Source of the DNA: Rhodopseudomonas palustris HaA2 | Lineage (GTDB): Bacteria; Pseudomonadota; Alphaproteobacteria; Rhizobiales; Xanthobacteraceae | Reading direction: 5' to 3' | DNA: 64,000 nt | NCBI RefSeq assembly: GCF_000013365.1 | Contig: NC_007778.1 | Coordinates: 2,852,001-2,916,000 of the forward strand | Shown here: piece by piece, positions 35,224 to 44,605 of the stretch | Layout: each line of letters begins with the position of its first letter | Numbering within the stretch: position 1 is the stretch's first letter | Notes under the pieces: generated by a model | Seen by the model: only the letters and a program-made list of their open reading frames with translations | Databases searched by the model: none | What the model was told of the DNA's origin: nothing | Program-made: the position numbers and the translations under genes

Positions 35224-36435
35224 CTACGGCCGGAATTTAAGATCTTCGACAACTGCGCGGCGGGGGAAATCCAGATAGCCCGATGCCAGATATGTGAACG
35301 TATCACGGCTGGAATATCCGTCGTCACCGTCATCCGTCGAGCCGCTGACGTCGAAATGCACCAGCGCCGTGAAGGAGACTCCTTCGCCGCCCGTGAACGC
35401 GACTTCATCGACCTCGATGTCGTGAATCTCGGTGTGGTCGTGAAAGCGCTCTATCTCCCAAAGGGTATGGCGGCCCCAATAACCCTCCTCGCCAAGGCTC
35501 TCGACGATGAAATCGTCATACAGTTCGCACAGCGTCTCGGCGTCGCACCGCCCTGCAATCGACAGCTCGATTTCGTCAGTGAATTGATCGAATTCACGCA
35601 AAATGTCGATGAGATTGTAGATGCGGCTGCTGTCGTCGTCCGTCCGCGCAAGCTCGAGTAAATGGGTGTATGCGTCATGCGGAAAGGCACGGATCAAACG
35701 GTCCGTGAGCGCGAGAAACGCATCGAAGTGAAGGTCCCGGAGTTTCGCGATCGTAGACTCTTTGGGCAAGCGGCCGACGATTTTGGGAACGACCTGATCT
35801 ATGAGCTTCTGTTGGTCGGCATCGTGGGGCCACACGGTTGCGCCGCTCAACGATTTCACCCGCTCGGAGTAGGGCACCAGATGACCTCGTAGCGCGCCGA
35901 CAACAACCCGGGGCACCGAGGTCTCGATCCGCTCGCGAGCCGCATCGATCGCGATGGCCGCATTCTTTGCCTGTTCCTTGGGAAAGAATTGTCGCAGCAG
36001 ATCGGCAAACGAGTCCGATAACAGCATTGCGCTCAGTTCAAAGCGATCCCAAACTTTGGTCTGGATGCGGTCCTTGGGATTGCTCTGCAGACCGTCCAAC
36101 TTCGCCTTCAGAGCCGCTCCAACAGTTGTCGTGGTCGCCAGTAAAAAGCCTGCGCAATCGTGCTGCCGTATCTTGTCCAAGACACTGCCGACGTCCTGTT
36201 CGCTGACCGATTGATTGGTTTTTGAGTTGTCCTTGCAACTCACCAACCACCTGACTGGCGTCGATCCGATCCGTCCCGACTGGGTTTCGGTGAAAATTAG
36301 GTCTCGGCCTTGATCCGCGCCACGACCCGTCCACGACACTGTCAGGCCCAACCGTTCTCCAATCAAACGGACGAGACCCTCAAGGTTCTCCCCCGGAGGC
36401 TTACTGCTAAGTTCGCCGAAGTCGAGAGTCGCCAT
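35224..36435 (-). CDS. PD-(D/E)XK restriction-endonuclease-like protein
   Basis: 403-residue protein. The N-terminal 120 residues have a Mrr/type IV-like nuclease core: ENLEGLVRLIGERLG (candidate E), GADQGRDLIFTE (D) and RWLVSCKDNSK (CxK in place of QxK), about residues 17, 42 and 66. After it comes a segment QDVGSVLDKIRQHDCAGFLLATTTTVG that resembles the helical/strand continuation of such folds. The C-terminal half (about 180-403) is not recognised and includes an acidic beta-rich end (FDVSGSTDDGDDGYSS). Probably a stand-alone defence nuclease. Start at ATG 36435. A fragment of a paralogue lies immediately downstream. Confidence 0.65.
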   Translation of the reverse strand: MATLDFGELSSKPPGENLEGLVRLIGERLGLTVSWTGRGADQGRDLIFTETQSGRIGSTPVRWLVSCKDNSKTNQSVSEQDVGSVLDKIRQHDCAGFLLATTTTVGAALKAKLDGLQSNPKDRIQTKVWDRFELSAMLLSDSFADLLRQFFPKEQAKNAAIAIDAARERIETSVPRVVVGALRGHLVPYSERVKSLSGATVWPHDADQQKLIDQVVPKIVGRLPKESTIAKLRDLHFDAFLALTDRLIRAFPHDAYTHLLELARTDDDSSRIYNLIDILREFDQFTDEIELSIAGRCDAETLCELYDDFIVESLGEEGYWGRHTLWEIERFHDHTEIHDIEVDEVAFTGGEGVSFTALVHFDVSGSTDDGDDGYSSRDTFTYLASGYLDFPRRAVVEDLKFRP

Positions 36436-36491
36436 CAAAGCCTCGAATCTTGTCCTTTCAATATGGCAATCCGTCGATAGGCACTTTTACA

Positions 36492-36531
36492 AAGCAATTC
36501 GCGGCGATCCATGGATCGCCGCGAATTGCTT
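36492..36531. terminator. Perfect 40-bp palindrome, possible terminator
   Basis: Bases 36492-36511 are exactly complementary to 36512-36531 (it begins AAGCAATTCGCGGCGATCCA). On the plus strand it is followed by GATTTTGG, on the minus strand by TGTAAAAG. A perfect 20-bp stem is unusual even for terminators. It lies just upstream of the nuclease start and about 55 bases left of the CTCACCCCAAA repeat. It may be a terminator displaced from another gene. Confidence 0.5.
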
Positions 36532-36585
36532 GATTTTGGCTCCACTCCTTTCCCGATGGAGAAGGTGAAGCCCACTAAGGCACCA

Positions 36586-36639
36586 CTCACCCCAAATATG
36601 ACGCCCTTATAGGATAAATCTGACGTCTATTTGGGGTGA
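36586..36639. repeat. 12-bp inverted repeat TCACCCCAAATA ... TATTTGGGGTGA
   Basis: Arms at 36587-36598 and 36628-36639 with a 29-base centre that contains two copies of TGACG. The left arm extended by one base (CTCACCCCAAA, 36586-36596) recurs inverted at 62956-62966 near the nrdJ stop codon. Possible regulator site or mobile-element end. Confidence 0.45.
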
Positions 36640-37281
36640 AATGCTGTGAACCACCGCACTTTGTGACCTCGGCCGCCGCGAAGCTACTGAATTCACACGA
36701 CCGGGCAGCCGGCTCGAACTGCGGCTGGAGGCTCTGCGAAGTACAATTTGCCCTCAAACGAACGGTATTCGCGGAGCCGCGTAAGCATACGCCTGGCCTC
36801 CCCGTTGGGGAGCCCGGCGCGCCGTCGATATCTGTTGATGACGAATCAATCCTCCTAAGCGATGGCGCCGCGGAGGATCGCGCTTCGCGTTTTCGCTCAA
36901 CTGGCCCTGGCGAGCGCAGGGCGGAGCTGGTCGATCGAGCAGCCGACGCTCGGGACGTTGCCGACGGAGTTCACCAGGAGCGGAAGCACGTCGGCGAGCA
37001 GGGGCAGCCCGACGATGCCGTACGAGGTGAGCCGGGCCTCTTCCTCGGCGGTCCGCCTCACATCATCCCAAAGGGCATCGGCATCCCCCTGCGGCGACGG
37101 GTATTGTTCGAATTAGCGGCTTTCATTAAGCCGTTGAGTTTTCAAGGTCGGATTCCGCTGACCCTCGCCGGGAACACTGCAATACGAAGCAAAGTGGGCC
37201 CCCTACGTCAAAACGGCCACACAACGCGAAAGCTGGCATTATAGGGAGAGATCTCCGATCACTACGCCAGCCGGTGGGCGT
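36640..37281. other. Non-coding stretch with a possible gene remnant
   Basis: No intact gene is supported here. On the minus strand, 36897-37112 reads as an open frame without a start codon that looks more protein-like than background (DALWDDVRRTAEEEARL, then SYGIVGLPLLADVLPLLVNS), bounded by a stop at each end; it may be a fragment of a lost gene. The rest shows nothing recognisable. Confidence 0.3.
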
Positions 37282-38106
37282 TCAAATCTGCAAAGGCTTC
37301 GCAACGCGCAGCACTGCGCGGATCACGTTCGCAATTACCCGCGCGGACCGTCCTTCAACGAGGATGCCAAGGTCCATAGAATGGCGTGCAAATACGGTCA
37401 TGTTGGCGCTGCCGACATAGGCAAGGGCGGAATCGGCGAGCGCGACCTTGGCGTGGAAAGTTTCGAAGCCATCGCCCAGATCGACAGTATAGTCGAAGGC
37501 TTCCACGCCGATCGTTGAAAGTTCTGCTGCGTGTTCTTGAACGACGCGGGTCGCGTCGCCGGCGCGCCGCACGATGAGGCGTTTCTGCTGGGCACGCGTG
37601 TCTGAAAACAGTTTGACGGCATATCTTAGTCCCTCGGTGTTTAGAAATGGCGTCATGAGAATGAAACTGTCGATGGCGGTGGCAGCGACACGTAAAAATG
37701 CGTCATTCGTGGGGACTAGGGAGCTATGAGCGACGCCTGTTTGGGAAAGCGCGACCCCGATCGCGCTCGGAGGTGGCGGCATCGTGACGACCGCAATCGC
37801 CGTCTCTTTAGAGGAGTCATGGGTTCGCATAGCCGCCGCACCTTCCAAAAATGCCCCCACCTCACTTGGCAAGGCGGCGGGTCCAATGAGCCACCCGGAC
37901 ACCAAAGGCGTTAGCCATCCACGGCGCACGAAATCTGCGGAGATCCGGTCGAGAACGGGTCGCGAAAGCGCCGGCAGGCTTGCCTCGTCGATCGATCCAG
38001 ATCTGCGTAGCGTGATGGCGGCGGCCAGTTTGGCCGCGGCAGCGCAATCATCGCCGAGCTCGGCGACGAGCGAGCGGGAGAGCGATGATCCAAGCGCGGC
38101 ATTCAT
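37282..38106 (-). CDS. drmC: DISARM component DrmC (phospholipase D-like)
   Basis: 274-residue protein with a single phospholipase D-type catalytic motif near the C-terminus: FHAKVALADSALAYVGSANMT (HxK-x4-D ... GSxN, about residues 217-238), which would form an active site as a dimer. The N-terminal helical part includes LGSSLSRSLVAELGDDCAAAAKLAAAI. Size and position at the end of the operon fit DrmC, which in described systems is present but often dispensable for protection. Starts inside the last codon of drmB (four-base ATGA overlap). Confidence 0.87.
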   Translation of the reverse strand: MNAALGSSLSRSLVAELGDDCAAAAKLAAAITLRRSGSIDEASLPALSRPVLDRISADFVRRGWLTPLVSGWLIGPAALPSEVGAFLEGAAAMRTHDSSKETAIAVVTMPPPPSAIGVALSQTGVAHSSLVPTNDAFLRVAATAIDSFILMTPFLNTEGLRYAVKLFSDTRAQQKRLIVRRAGDATRVVQEHAAELSTIGVEAFDYTVDLGDGFETFHAKVALADSALAYVGSANMTVFARHSMDLGILVEGRSARVIANVIRAVLRVAKPLQI

Positions 38107-40334
38107 GGATCGACCGGGGCCGCTGCCGCTCGTCTACGGGCAACGTCGTAGTATCCGATCAACGCGCGGCCTTCGGCGTCCCAGCGCGGCTGACCGCGGC
38201 CTATCAATACTGAGCGCGACAGCAACTCGTTCCGGGTCAGACATGCGCTCTCGGGGATCAGCAGGCAGTCTGGACATGCGCCACCGCGATGGTTGCACAC
38301 GCTCTCGGAGCCGCACCGAAGACTGGCTGGATCGACCATGCGTTCGAGGACCTCGTTGCCGAACCATGGATCTCCGCGGTCGCGCCACATAGACGACAGG
38401 TTGCCGAGATCCATGGTCATGCCCCGCCGATAGACTAGGAACGCTAGGTCGGGCACGAAGATGTGCTCGCCGAACGAGCCGAGATCGAGGCCCGACATCG
38501 AGGACGATGTCCCGAGGAGGTGGTGAGCCATCGTGTGGAGAAGCGTGTAGACGTACGGATAGGCGAGGCGCGGCACGCTGCGCTCGCGCCGATATTCGTC
38601 AAGAAAGCGCGAGAAGCGGACGTCTTCGTTTGCCTGCATCTGCGCGTATTCCTCGATCAGGCGTCCGCCCAGCCGGACGCCTGGAGCGGCGGGGGCAGGG
38701 CGGATGCCGTTCGCCTCCAACCACTCCAGAACGCATTCCTCGTCGAGGCGGATGTAGAAGCCCTCGTTGGACTGTACGAGGCAGAGTATTGGATGGACGC
38801 CGCGATCACCGACCTGCACTCGGTCGAACAGCCGCAGGCGTACCGGCAATTCAGCTGTGCCAGACTTGTCGCGTTGGACCGTCGGCAGCGAACTTGTCCG
38901 CGTGTAGCCGAACGTATATTCGCACACCCTGACGTCTCGGACGAGGCGCAACTCGGCCATCCCCAGCAGGTCTCGGCGTATACGGACTTGATCGAGGAGT
39001 CGCGAGCGCTCGTCAGCCCCAAGGTCGTCGGGAAACAGGAAGTCGTCGAGGATCGTAAGATCTACCGACACATCCTTGCCGTCAGGCATCTGCCGCCCTC
39101 GCAGACGCTCTTCGGTGAGGGTCTTGTGTTCGAGCGCCATGCGCACAGGATCGAAACGGCGGACATATTCCGTGCGCTCGCGGCCGGCACGCTCGATTCC
39201 ATCCACGGCCTGCTGATGGCCCGCGAAAACCGTCCTGTTCCAGTCGGCGTCCATTTCGGCGAGATACGCTCGCTGCTCGTTGATCATGTCGACCGGAGAG
39301 GGGGTCATCGCCTCAAGCGTCGGAAGGAAGCTTCGAAATTGCCGATAGCGGTTCCACTTATCGCCCTGACCGGCCGCCAGCAGGAGACGTTCTTTTTCCG
39401 CATCATCGATCGCGGTGGGCGGATAGCCGTATTCGCTGGAAAGAAGCGCTACGAGCGGACCCGTATTGGTTGAGTTCAGCAGCTGGATGTACCGTTCCTG
39501 ATCGAAGACCAGCAGCCGGTCGCCATGAACGTAATAGGCAGCCGAGGCTCTGTAGGAGACCGGCTCCATGTTTATTTCGGCGGGCAGTGCCTGGTTTTGT
39601 GCGATCAGGGGGCCGAGCTCCTCAAGCGTCGTCAGATCCCGCTGTTGGACAGGCCTCGGAAGTTTGCACTCGACGCATTGAAACACCCAGTTCGCGAGTC
39701 GTCCGGGTGGACGATGCAGGTAGAAGCGATCCTCATTGCAATTTTCACATCGATCGTAGTCCTGCACGACACCGTTCTGCCACCGTCGATGGCTCGGCGT
39801 GATCGGCTCTACGCTTCCCGACCAGTGAGCAAAAACGACGTCGAGCTGCTGCCAATTGTCCGCACAGCTATCCGCACCCGACGGGCATGCGGTCCGGAAG
39901 CGCGATGCTTCGTCGGTCAGACGTTCCACCCGATCTACCGATATATGCAGATTACAACGGGTGCAGACGAACGAAAGGGGGAACGGGACGTAGCCGACAT
40001 GATCTGGAATTTGGAATGCGAATTCTCCAGAGCGCACCCGCACCCGCTCGTCGCTGACGACCCGGCCGTCGACGGCCAGGTTCAAGGGGACCGGATGCCG
40101 AAGTCCGATCCCGCGTGCCGCCCTTAATGCCCACGCCTCGAAGTATTCTTGGATCTGTTCGGAGATCATCTTCTGTGTGTTCGGACTCAGCTCGTCTCCG
40201 GCAGCCCGGTTCCCTGGGCTAGGAAGCGCCATGCAGGCCCCAGAGCCGCCTTCGAACGTGAAGAGGCTATGAGGCGCATAGGCCGTGGCGAGTTGACTGC
40301 GCGATCGCTGCATGGATGGTGGTTTGGCAGTCAT
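38103..40334 (-). CDS. drmB: DISARM component DrmB (DUF1998)
   Basis: 743-residue protein. The C-terminal DUF1998 region has the diagnostic cysteine cluster CGSESVCNHRGGACPDC (about residues 672-688) followed by LLIPESACLTRNELLSR. Two further zinc-ribbon-like pairs lie in the N-terminal third: CTRCNLHIS (about 126) and CENCNEDRFYLHR with CVECKLP (about 198-225). DrmB forms a complex with the helicase DrmA that loads on DNA lacking host methylation. Start codon overlaps the drmA stop (four-base ATGA overlap), so the two are translationally coupled, as expected for complex partners. Confidence 0.9.
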   Translation of the reverse strand: MTAKPPSMQRSRSQLATAYAPHSLFTFEGGSGACMALPSPGNRAAGDELSPNTQKMISEQIQEYFEAWALRAARGIGLRHPVPLNLAVDGRVVSDERVRVRSGEFAFQIPDHVGYVPFPLSFVCTRCNLHISVDRVERLTDEASRFRTACPSGADSCADNWQQLDVVFAHWSGSVEPITPSHRRWQNGVVQDYDRCENCNEDRFYLHRPPGRLANWVFQCVECKLPRPVQQRDLTTLEELGPLIAQNQALPAEINMEPVSYRASAAYYVHGDRLLVFDQERYIQLLNSTNTGPLVALLSSEYGYPPTAIDDAEKERLLLAAGQGDKWNRYRQFRSFLPTLEAMTPSPVDMINEQRAYLAEMDADWNRTVFAGHQQAVDGIERAGRERTEYVRRFDPVRMALEHKTLTEERLRGRQMPDGKDVSVDLTILDDFLFPDDLGADERSRLLDQVRIRRDLLGMAELRLVRDVRVCEYTFGYTRTSSLPTVQRDKSGTAELPVRLRLFDRVQVGDRGVHPILCLVQSNEGFYIRLDEECVLEWLEANGIRPAPAAPGVRLGGRLIEEYAQMQANEDVRFSRFLDEYRRERSVPRLAYPYVYTLLHTMAHHLLGTSSSMSGLDLGSFGEHIFVPDLAFLVYRRGMTMDLGNLSSMWRDRGDPWFGNEVLERMVDPASLRCGSESVCNHRGGACPDCLLIPESACLTRNELLSRSVLIGRGQPRWDAEGRALIGYYDVARRRAAAAPVDP

Positions 40335-43300
40335 GTGGTCGCTCCGTCTGCACCGTCGTCGAGTTCGCTTGTCGCGCCATATCTTCTGCGGCGCGAGACG
40401 CAGCGGTTTCGGATCATTGTGACTGCGCCGAGCAACTGCTCGTCCGTAATGGGCCTGTTTTTCTGAGAAAGGCGGCTGCCCTGGATGCGCCCCTGCACGT
40501 CAACGTCCCGCAGACTAGTCATGGGACGGACGAGGCCCGTGTTCGTCGCCTTCCAGAAGTCGTTGAGACTGCCTGTGTAGCTTTTGCTGTCGAGCACCTG
40601 ACGGATGCGGTCGATCTGGGAGCGGACCAGGTCTCCGTAGTAATCCGGATTGGTAGGAGCTCCGGTGGCGGCGCCGATCCCGACGGCGTTCGCGACGAAG
40701 CGCACGCAATCGTCGAAGTCGGGTCGGTTACGCAGCAGCCTCGCCGCTGCCTCCACGGTCGATGGCATGTTCACGGTCGCTTTTTGATCGTCCGCGGTGG
40801 CGACGAAGCGCTCGTTGTACCGGACACCAGAGAGCCAGGTCTGGACCATGGAAGGAATCGTACGGCCGATGGCACGGTCCGCCCAACGTTCGACGGCTGG
40901 CGGTGAGATCATGCGTTCCAGCAGGCGATGGAAGGCCTCATGGACCTCCACTATGAAACGGTCGCGCCGCGTCTGAGGCGTCGGGATCAGCAGCGAGAAA
41001 CCTACGTGGGTTCGTCCGACGCGAGAGGATGCCTGGATGTACTCAGCCACGTCCGAAGGCATACCGGCGAAGGCCATCGCGTTGAAGAATTCGACGTCAA
41101 CTCCGTGCGAGATTGCCGAAGTGGCGACGATGCCCCGCAGCGTGGTCGCAATATCCTCCGACATTGGGTCGAAAGGTTGCTCCGATCGCCTGATAACGGA
41201 CTGGATGTCTGCGATGTCGACTCCGCCGGAGATCAGCTCCATCGAGAAGTCGGACAAAGTGTATTCTTCGCCCATCGCTGCGTGGATTTCGCGTACCTCC
41301 GTCTCGAGCGCCGAGAGTATCTGATCGCCGCCTTTTTTATTCGTGACGTAGGTCAGCTGGATGCGGTGCAGATCGACAAGCTGGGCAAGCCTGTCGTAGC
41401 GCCCGGCGGCGGCGGCCTCCCGTAATGCGCGCGATCGACGGTCTGCCCACGGCGCGGAAGAGACGCTGGCCATCATCTCGTCCGCGGCGCGTGCCTGCCT
41501 GGTCGGGTCGGATGACGACAGATCGCGCTGCCACCTGGTGATCGTCGCCGCGTGGGCGGCCAGTACCGAGAGCGTTGTGACGGTGTGAAGCCGACCGTTG
41601 GTCATCAGGCTCGCATAGACGCGCCCCCATGGAGCAGCGAGTTCGAGACCTCGCGGGGTCGTTCCGGAGGCGAGCCGCGTTTGAGCGGCATCGCCGGTCG
41701 GTTCGAAGGTCGCCAGCTGCGTATAGAACCCCTCATGCAGCGCTGGACCCGGATGTGGAAACTGGACGACCTGGCGCTGATACACCGCCTTGGTGTGCTT
41801 CGCGACATCGGCGGCGGTCGCCGTCGCTCCGATCACATGCGGAAGCCTCGGTTTTCCCGGTGCTGCGTGAACCTGGGCCACGCGATCTCCTAGAAGCGGA
41901 GCCAGCCGGCTCATCCATTCGAACAGGGCGGTTTCGAAGATGCCGCCGAATGTGCCGAGGCTCTCTTCGAGAAGATGCATCTCGTCCTGGACGATCAGGC
42001 TCGGGAACGGATCGAAGAACACCTCGTCGCCGGAGGCGAAGGATGGAGCTACCCGTCGGAAATCAGCCGGCACGTCCGCGTTCTGCTGAGGCGCCATGTG
42101 CAGACGACCAAGAGGGCCGCCCTGGATATACCGCGCCATGCCGAGCATGCCGGCGATGCGGTCGATCGTCGCGACGTTCTGGCCGAGGAGGGCCAACTTG
42201 TCGATCGTGCCCAAAAGCACCGATGGCGCCGCGCGGTAGATATCGGTGTCGGTCAGCAGGAAGGGAAGCGGCGCACGATGCCCGTCCCGGCCGCTTGTCG
42301 CGAGGTTCCAGTCACATCTTGCTTCGAAACATACGATTCCAAGCCGGTGATCTTGCTCAGGATAGAGGCGCAGTCCGGTTTCCCGAGGCGAATTGCAGAA
42401 GGGGCAACGCGGCAACTTATTCCAGGCTTCGTGCGCAATAACATACTCACGGTCGGCCCTGCTTTGACCGGCGAGGACGGCTTGCTCGTCGCGGCCGCGC
42501 GGACTGTCCACGATCGGTATGCATCTCATCTGCTCCGACGGCTTACCTTGCCGCTCTTCGGTGACATTTGGGGTATTCGCGCTGCCGACCCAGAATCCGA
42601 TCTCGAACGCTGCGCCGCCGATCCGCTCGCTTCTGCGAACCATCTCTGCGTTGGCAAGCAGTCGGGCGAGTCTTTGCGCCTGCTGCACGGTCAGTAGGCG
42701 GAGCGGATAATGCATCATCGCCGTCACGCCGCGTAATTTCCCGCGGATGCGGTCCAGGAATAGGGCGAAGACCAGAATGCCGAAGAACGCTTCCGTCTTG
42801 CCGCCGCCAGTTGCCATATACAGCAAGCTTGCCGCATCCTCGTCGAAGGCAGCATCGAAGTCGCTAGCGAATTCCGGAACACGCGATGCAAATGTCGGAA
42901 CGTGCGCCAGAATAAACGCAAGCTGGAAGAGGCGCCATCTCGGTCGGTTGCCAGGCGTATCCGGGTTGGCCCTAGCCATGGTCCGGTTCAGCAGAATCCA
43001 AGCACGGTAGGGGATCGCGGCGGACGAGTTCGGGGCGATCTGCCAAGCCTGCCTCGATCGGGAGAGTATCTGGGCACCCTTCCGAATCCTGTCGGCTTCG
43101 CGTTTCCACGCCTGAAGGTCGTCGCCGAACCGCGTCCTCTGCGCGGACTCGTCGATGTCGCTACCTTCCTCGCCCGGCTGGCTGATTGCGGTATTTTCCG
43201 CCACCTTTTCGATCCACTGATCCATCTCGCCCGGGAGCGCCTGAAGGACGCTGACATCAGTCGTCGTTAGGCAGAGGGAGCCGTACTGAGTAACGACGGC

Positions 43301-44605
43301 CGGGACCTCGGTCGCCGTCGTCCGGGGAAGCACGTAGCGCGGCATCCAAGTTGTGCGCATCTGCCGTCCGCCAACGGAAATCCCGAGATCTTCGACGCCA
43401 CCGTTCACGCCCATGGCCGGCATGGTCATGAAGCCCGCAAGGTGGTAGCTGCGCTTCACTCGCTCCAGCCGCATCGGTCCAATGACATCAGGGGGAATGG
43501 TCACGTTCAGCGAAACGCCAAACAGACCAAACTCCTGAGTGGGGTCGCCTTCGCGCATGTTTTCGATCGCGATACGCGTCGAATAGGCCCCCGGGACCAG
43601 CGGGTCCTGCAAAGCCTGTGCGAGGATCTCGATGTCGAAATCTGGAACGAGATCTTTCTCGATCCTAGGCCGCCCGCGGGCATCGAGGAGAAAGCGGTCC
43701 CAATTCTCACGCGACCAGAAGGATTCCGACGGAGGATATACCTTGCGCCAGGCGTTCAATTCTCCGTCTGGAGAACCTATCCACGATCTGTAGGCAGCCT
43801 TGATCGCGCCATTCAGTATCAGCTTGTAGGCCGACGTCACGCGTGTCCATGCATCTGGTTCGCAGGGTAGCGGCAGGCGTAGCGGCTCGACCTCGACGGC
43901 CAGCCGGATCCATTTCAGCGGAACCTCGTATCTTTGAGAAAGAGCATTGGGGATTCTCAGTCTGTCTAGTCCGGGAACAGGCAGTAGTCCGATCGGATCA
44001 CCGTTTTCGGCCAGCTGATCTCCGTTTGCTGCCGGCGTTTCGTTGGTCTCCGCGTCAATCCCGATCGGAGGCGATGGCGTATTTGCTGGAACGACCACGC
44101 CAAATGCCGTGTAGACTTCGCGCGATATTTTAGCGCGAAGTCGGGATTTCTCGCCCGGCGTCGCGCCGGCAGGTATTTCGCTGTTGAACCTTTGTCGACG
44201 GGCGTCGCGGATCTGGATTTTGGCCGCTTGGTTGAAGCCTGGCGGGGGAATGAGCCAGCCGTTTCGCGCGAAAAGCTCGTCCGTTGTTGGAAGAGCCCGA
44301 ACATAGACGCTGAACGTGGGTTGTACGATGATTTCGCCACTGCCTCCCGAAAGCAGTCTGAAATCGAGTCCATGAGAAGCAATCCGGATATCGCTAGATT
44401 CGTCGTCTCCGGCCGCATCGAGCCTCGGCAGGATGAAGCCACTCGAAAGCCGTCTGGCTGGCCTTTCGTGGAAGATCGTTCTACCGAAATCGCCTTCGCC
44501 GCTGACGATCTGCCGCGTCCGGTCAAGCACGGCATCGCACACCGCTTCCTTCAGCTCCTGGCGATCGTCCGCCGAAAGTCCGGCAAGCGCTAGGGGGTCA
44601 GCCAT
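40331..44605 (-). CDS. drmA: DISARM component DrmA (helicase)
   Basis: 1,424-residue SF2-type helicase. Walker A MATGGGKTEAFFG lies near residues 598-610; the DrmA-type Walker B VQDEMHLLEESLG is near residue 873, an unusually long spacing that is typical of this family; motifs V and VI are SHGVDVEFFNAMAF and IQASSRVGRTH (about 1,165-1,200). A cysteine quartet (CPFCNS and later CFEARCDW) lies in the insert between the motifs. All catalytic motifs are intact. It would translocate on or unwind invading DNA with DrmB. Start overlaps the upstream gene by eight bases. Confidence 0.92.
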   Translation of the reverse strand: MADPLALAGLSADDRQELKEAVCDAVLDRTRQIVSGEGDFGRTIFHERPARRLSSGFILPRLDAAGDDESSDIRIASHGLDFRLLSGGSGEIIVQPTFSVYVRALPTTDELFARNGWLIPPPGFNQAAKIQIRDARRQRFNSEIPAGATPGEKSRLRAKISREVYTAFGVVVPANTPSPPIGIDAETNETPAANGDQLAENGDPIGLLPVPGLDRLRIPNALSQRYEVPLKWIRLAVEVEPLRLPLPCEPDAWTRVTSAYKLILNGAIKAAYRSWIGSPDGELNAWRKVYPPSESFWSRENWDRFLLDARGRPRIEKDLVPDFDIEILAQALQDPLVPGAYSTRIAIENMREGDPTQEFGLFGVSLNVTIPPDVIGPMRLERVKRSYHLAGFMTMPAMGVNGGVEDLGISVGGRQMRTTWMPRYVLPRTTATEVPAVVTQYGSLCLTTTDVSVLQALPGEMDQWIEKVAENTAISQPGEEGSDIDESAQRTRFGDDLQAWKREADRIRKGAQILSRSRQAWQIAPNSSAAIPYRAWILLNRTMARANPDTPGNRPRWRLFQLAFILAHVPTFASRVPEFASDFDAAFDEDAASLLYMATGGGKTEAFFGILVFALFLDRIRGKLRGVTAMMHYPLRLLTVQQAQRLARLLANAEMVRRSERIGGAAFEIGFWVGSANTPNVTEERQGKPSEQMRCIPIVDSPRGRDEQAVLAGQSRADREYVIAHEAWNKLPRCPFCNSPRETGLRLYPEQDHRLGIVCFEARCDWNLATSGRDGHRAPLPFLLTDTDIYRAAPSVLLGTIDKLALLGQNVATIDRIAGMLGMARYIQGGPLGRLHMAPQQNADVPADFRRVAPSFASGDEVFFDPFPSLIVQDEMHLLEESLGTFGGIFETALFEWMSRLAPLLGDRVAQVHAAPGKPRLPHVIGATATAADVAKHTKAVYQRQVVQFPHPGPALHEGFYTQLATFEPTGDAAQTRLASGTTPRGLELAAPWGRVYASLMTNGRLHTVTTLSVLAAHAATITRWQRDLSSSDPTRQARAADEMMASVSSAPWADRRSRALREAAAAGRYDRLAQLVDLHRIQLTYVTNKKGGDQILSALETEVREIHAAMGEEYTLSDFSMELISGGVDIADIQSVIRRSEQPFDPMSEDIATTLRGIVATSAISHGVDVEFFNAMAFAGMPSDVAEYIQASSRVGRTHVGFSLLIPTPQTRRDRFIVEVHEAFHRLLERMISPPAVERWADRAIGRTIPSMVQTWLSGVRYNERFVATADDQKATVNMPSTVEAAARLLRNRPDFDDCVRFVANAVGIGAATGAPTNPDYYGDLVRSQIDRIRQVLDSKSYTGSLNDFWKATNTGLVRPMTSLRDVDVQGRIQGSRLSQKNRPITDEQLLGAVTMIRNRCVSRRRRYGATSELDDGADGATT

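Noticed and set aside
36636-37244. 202-residue plus-strand open frame between the nuclease and drmC
   Set aside because: No ribosome site, no domain, mixed composition; the minus-strand remnant at 36897-37112 looks more protein-like.
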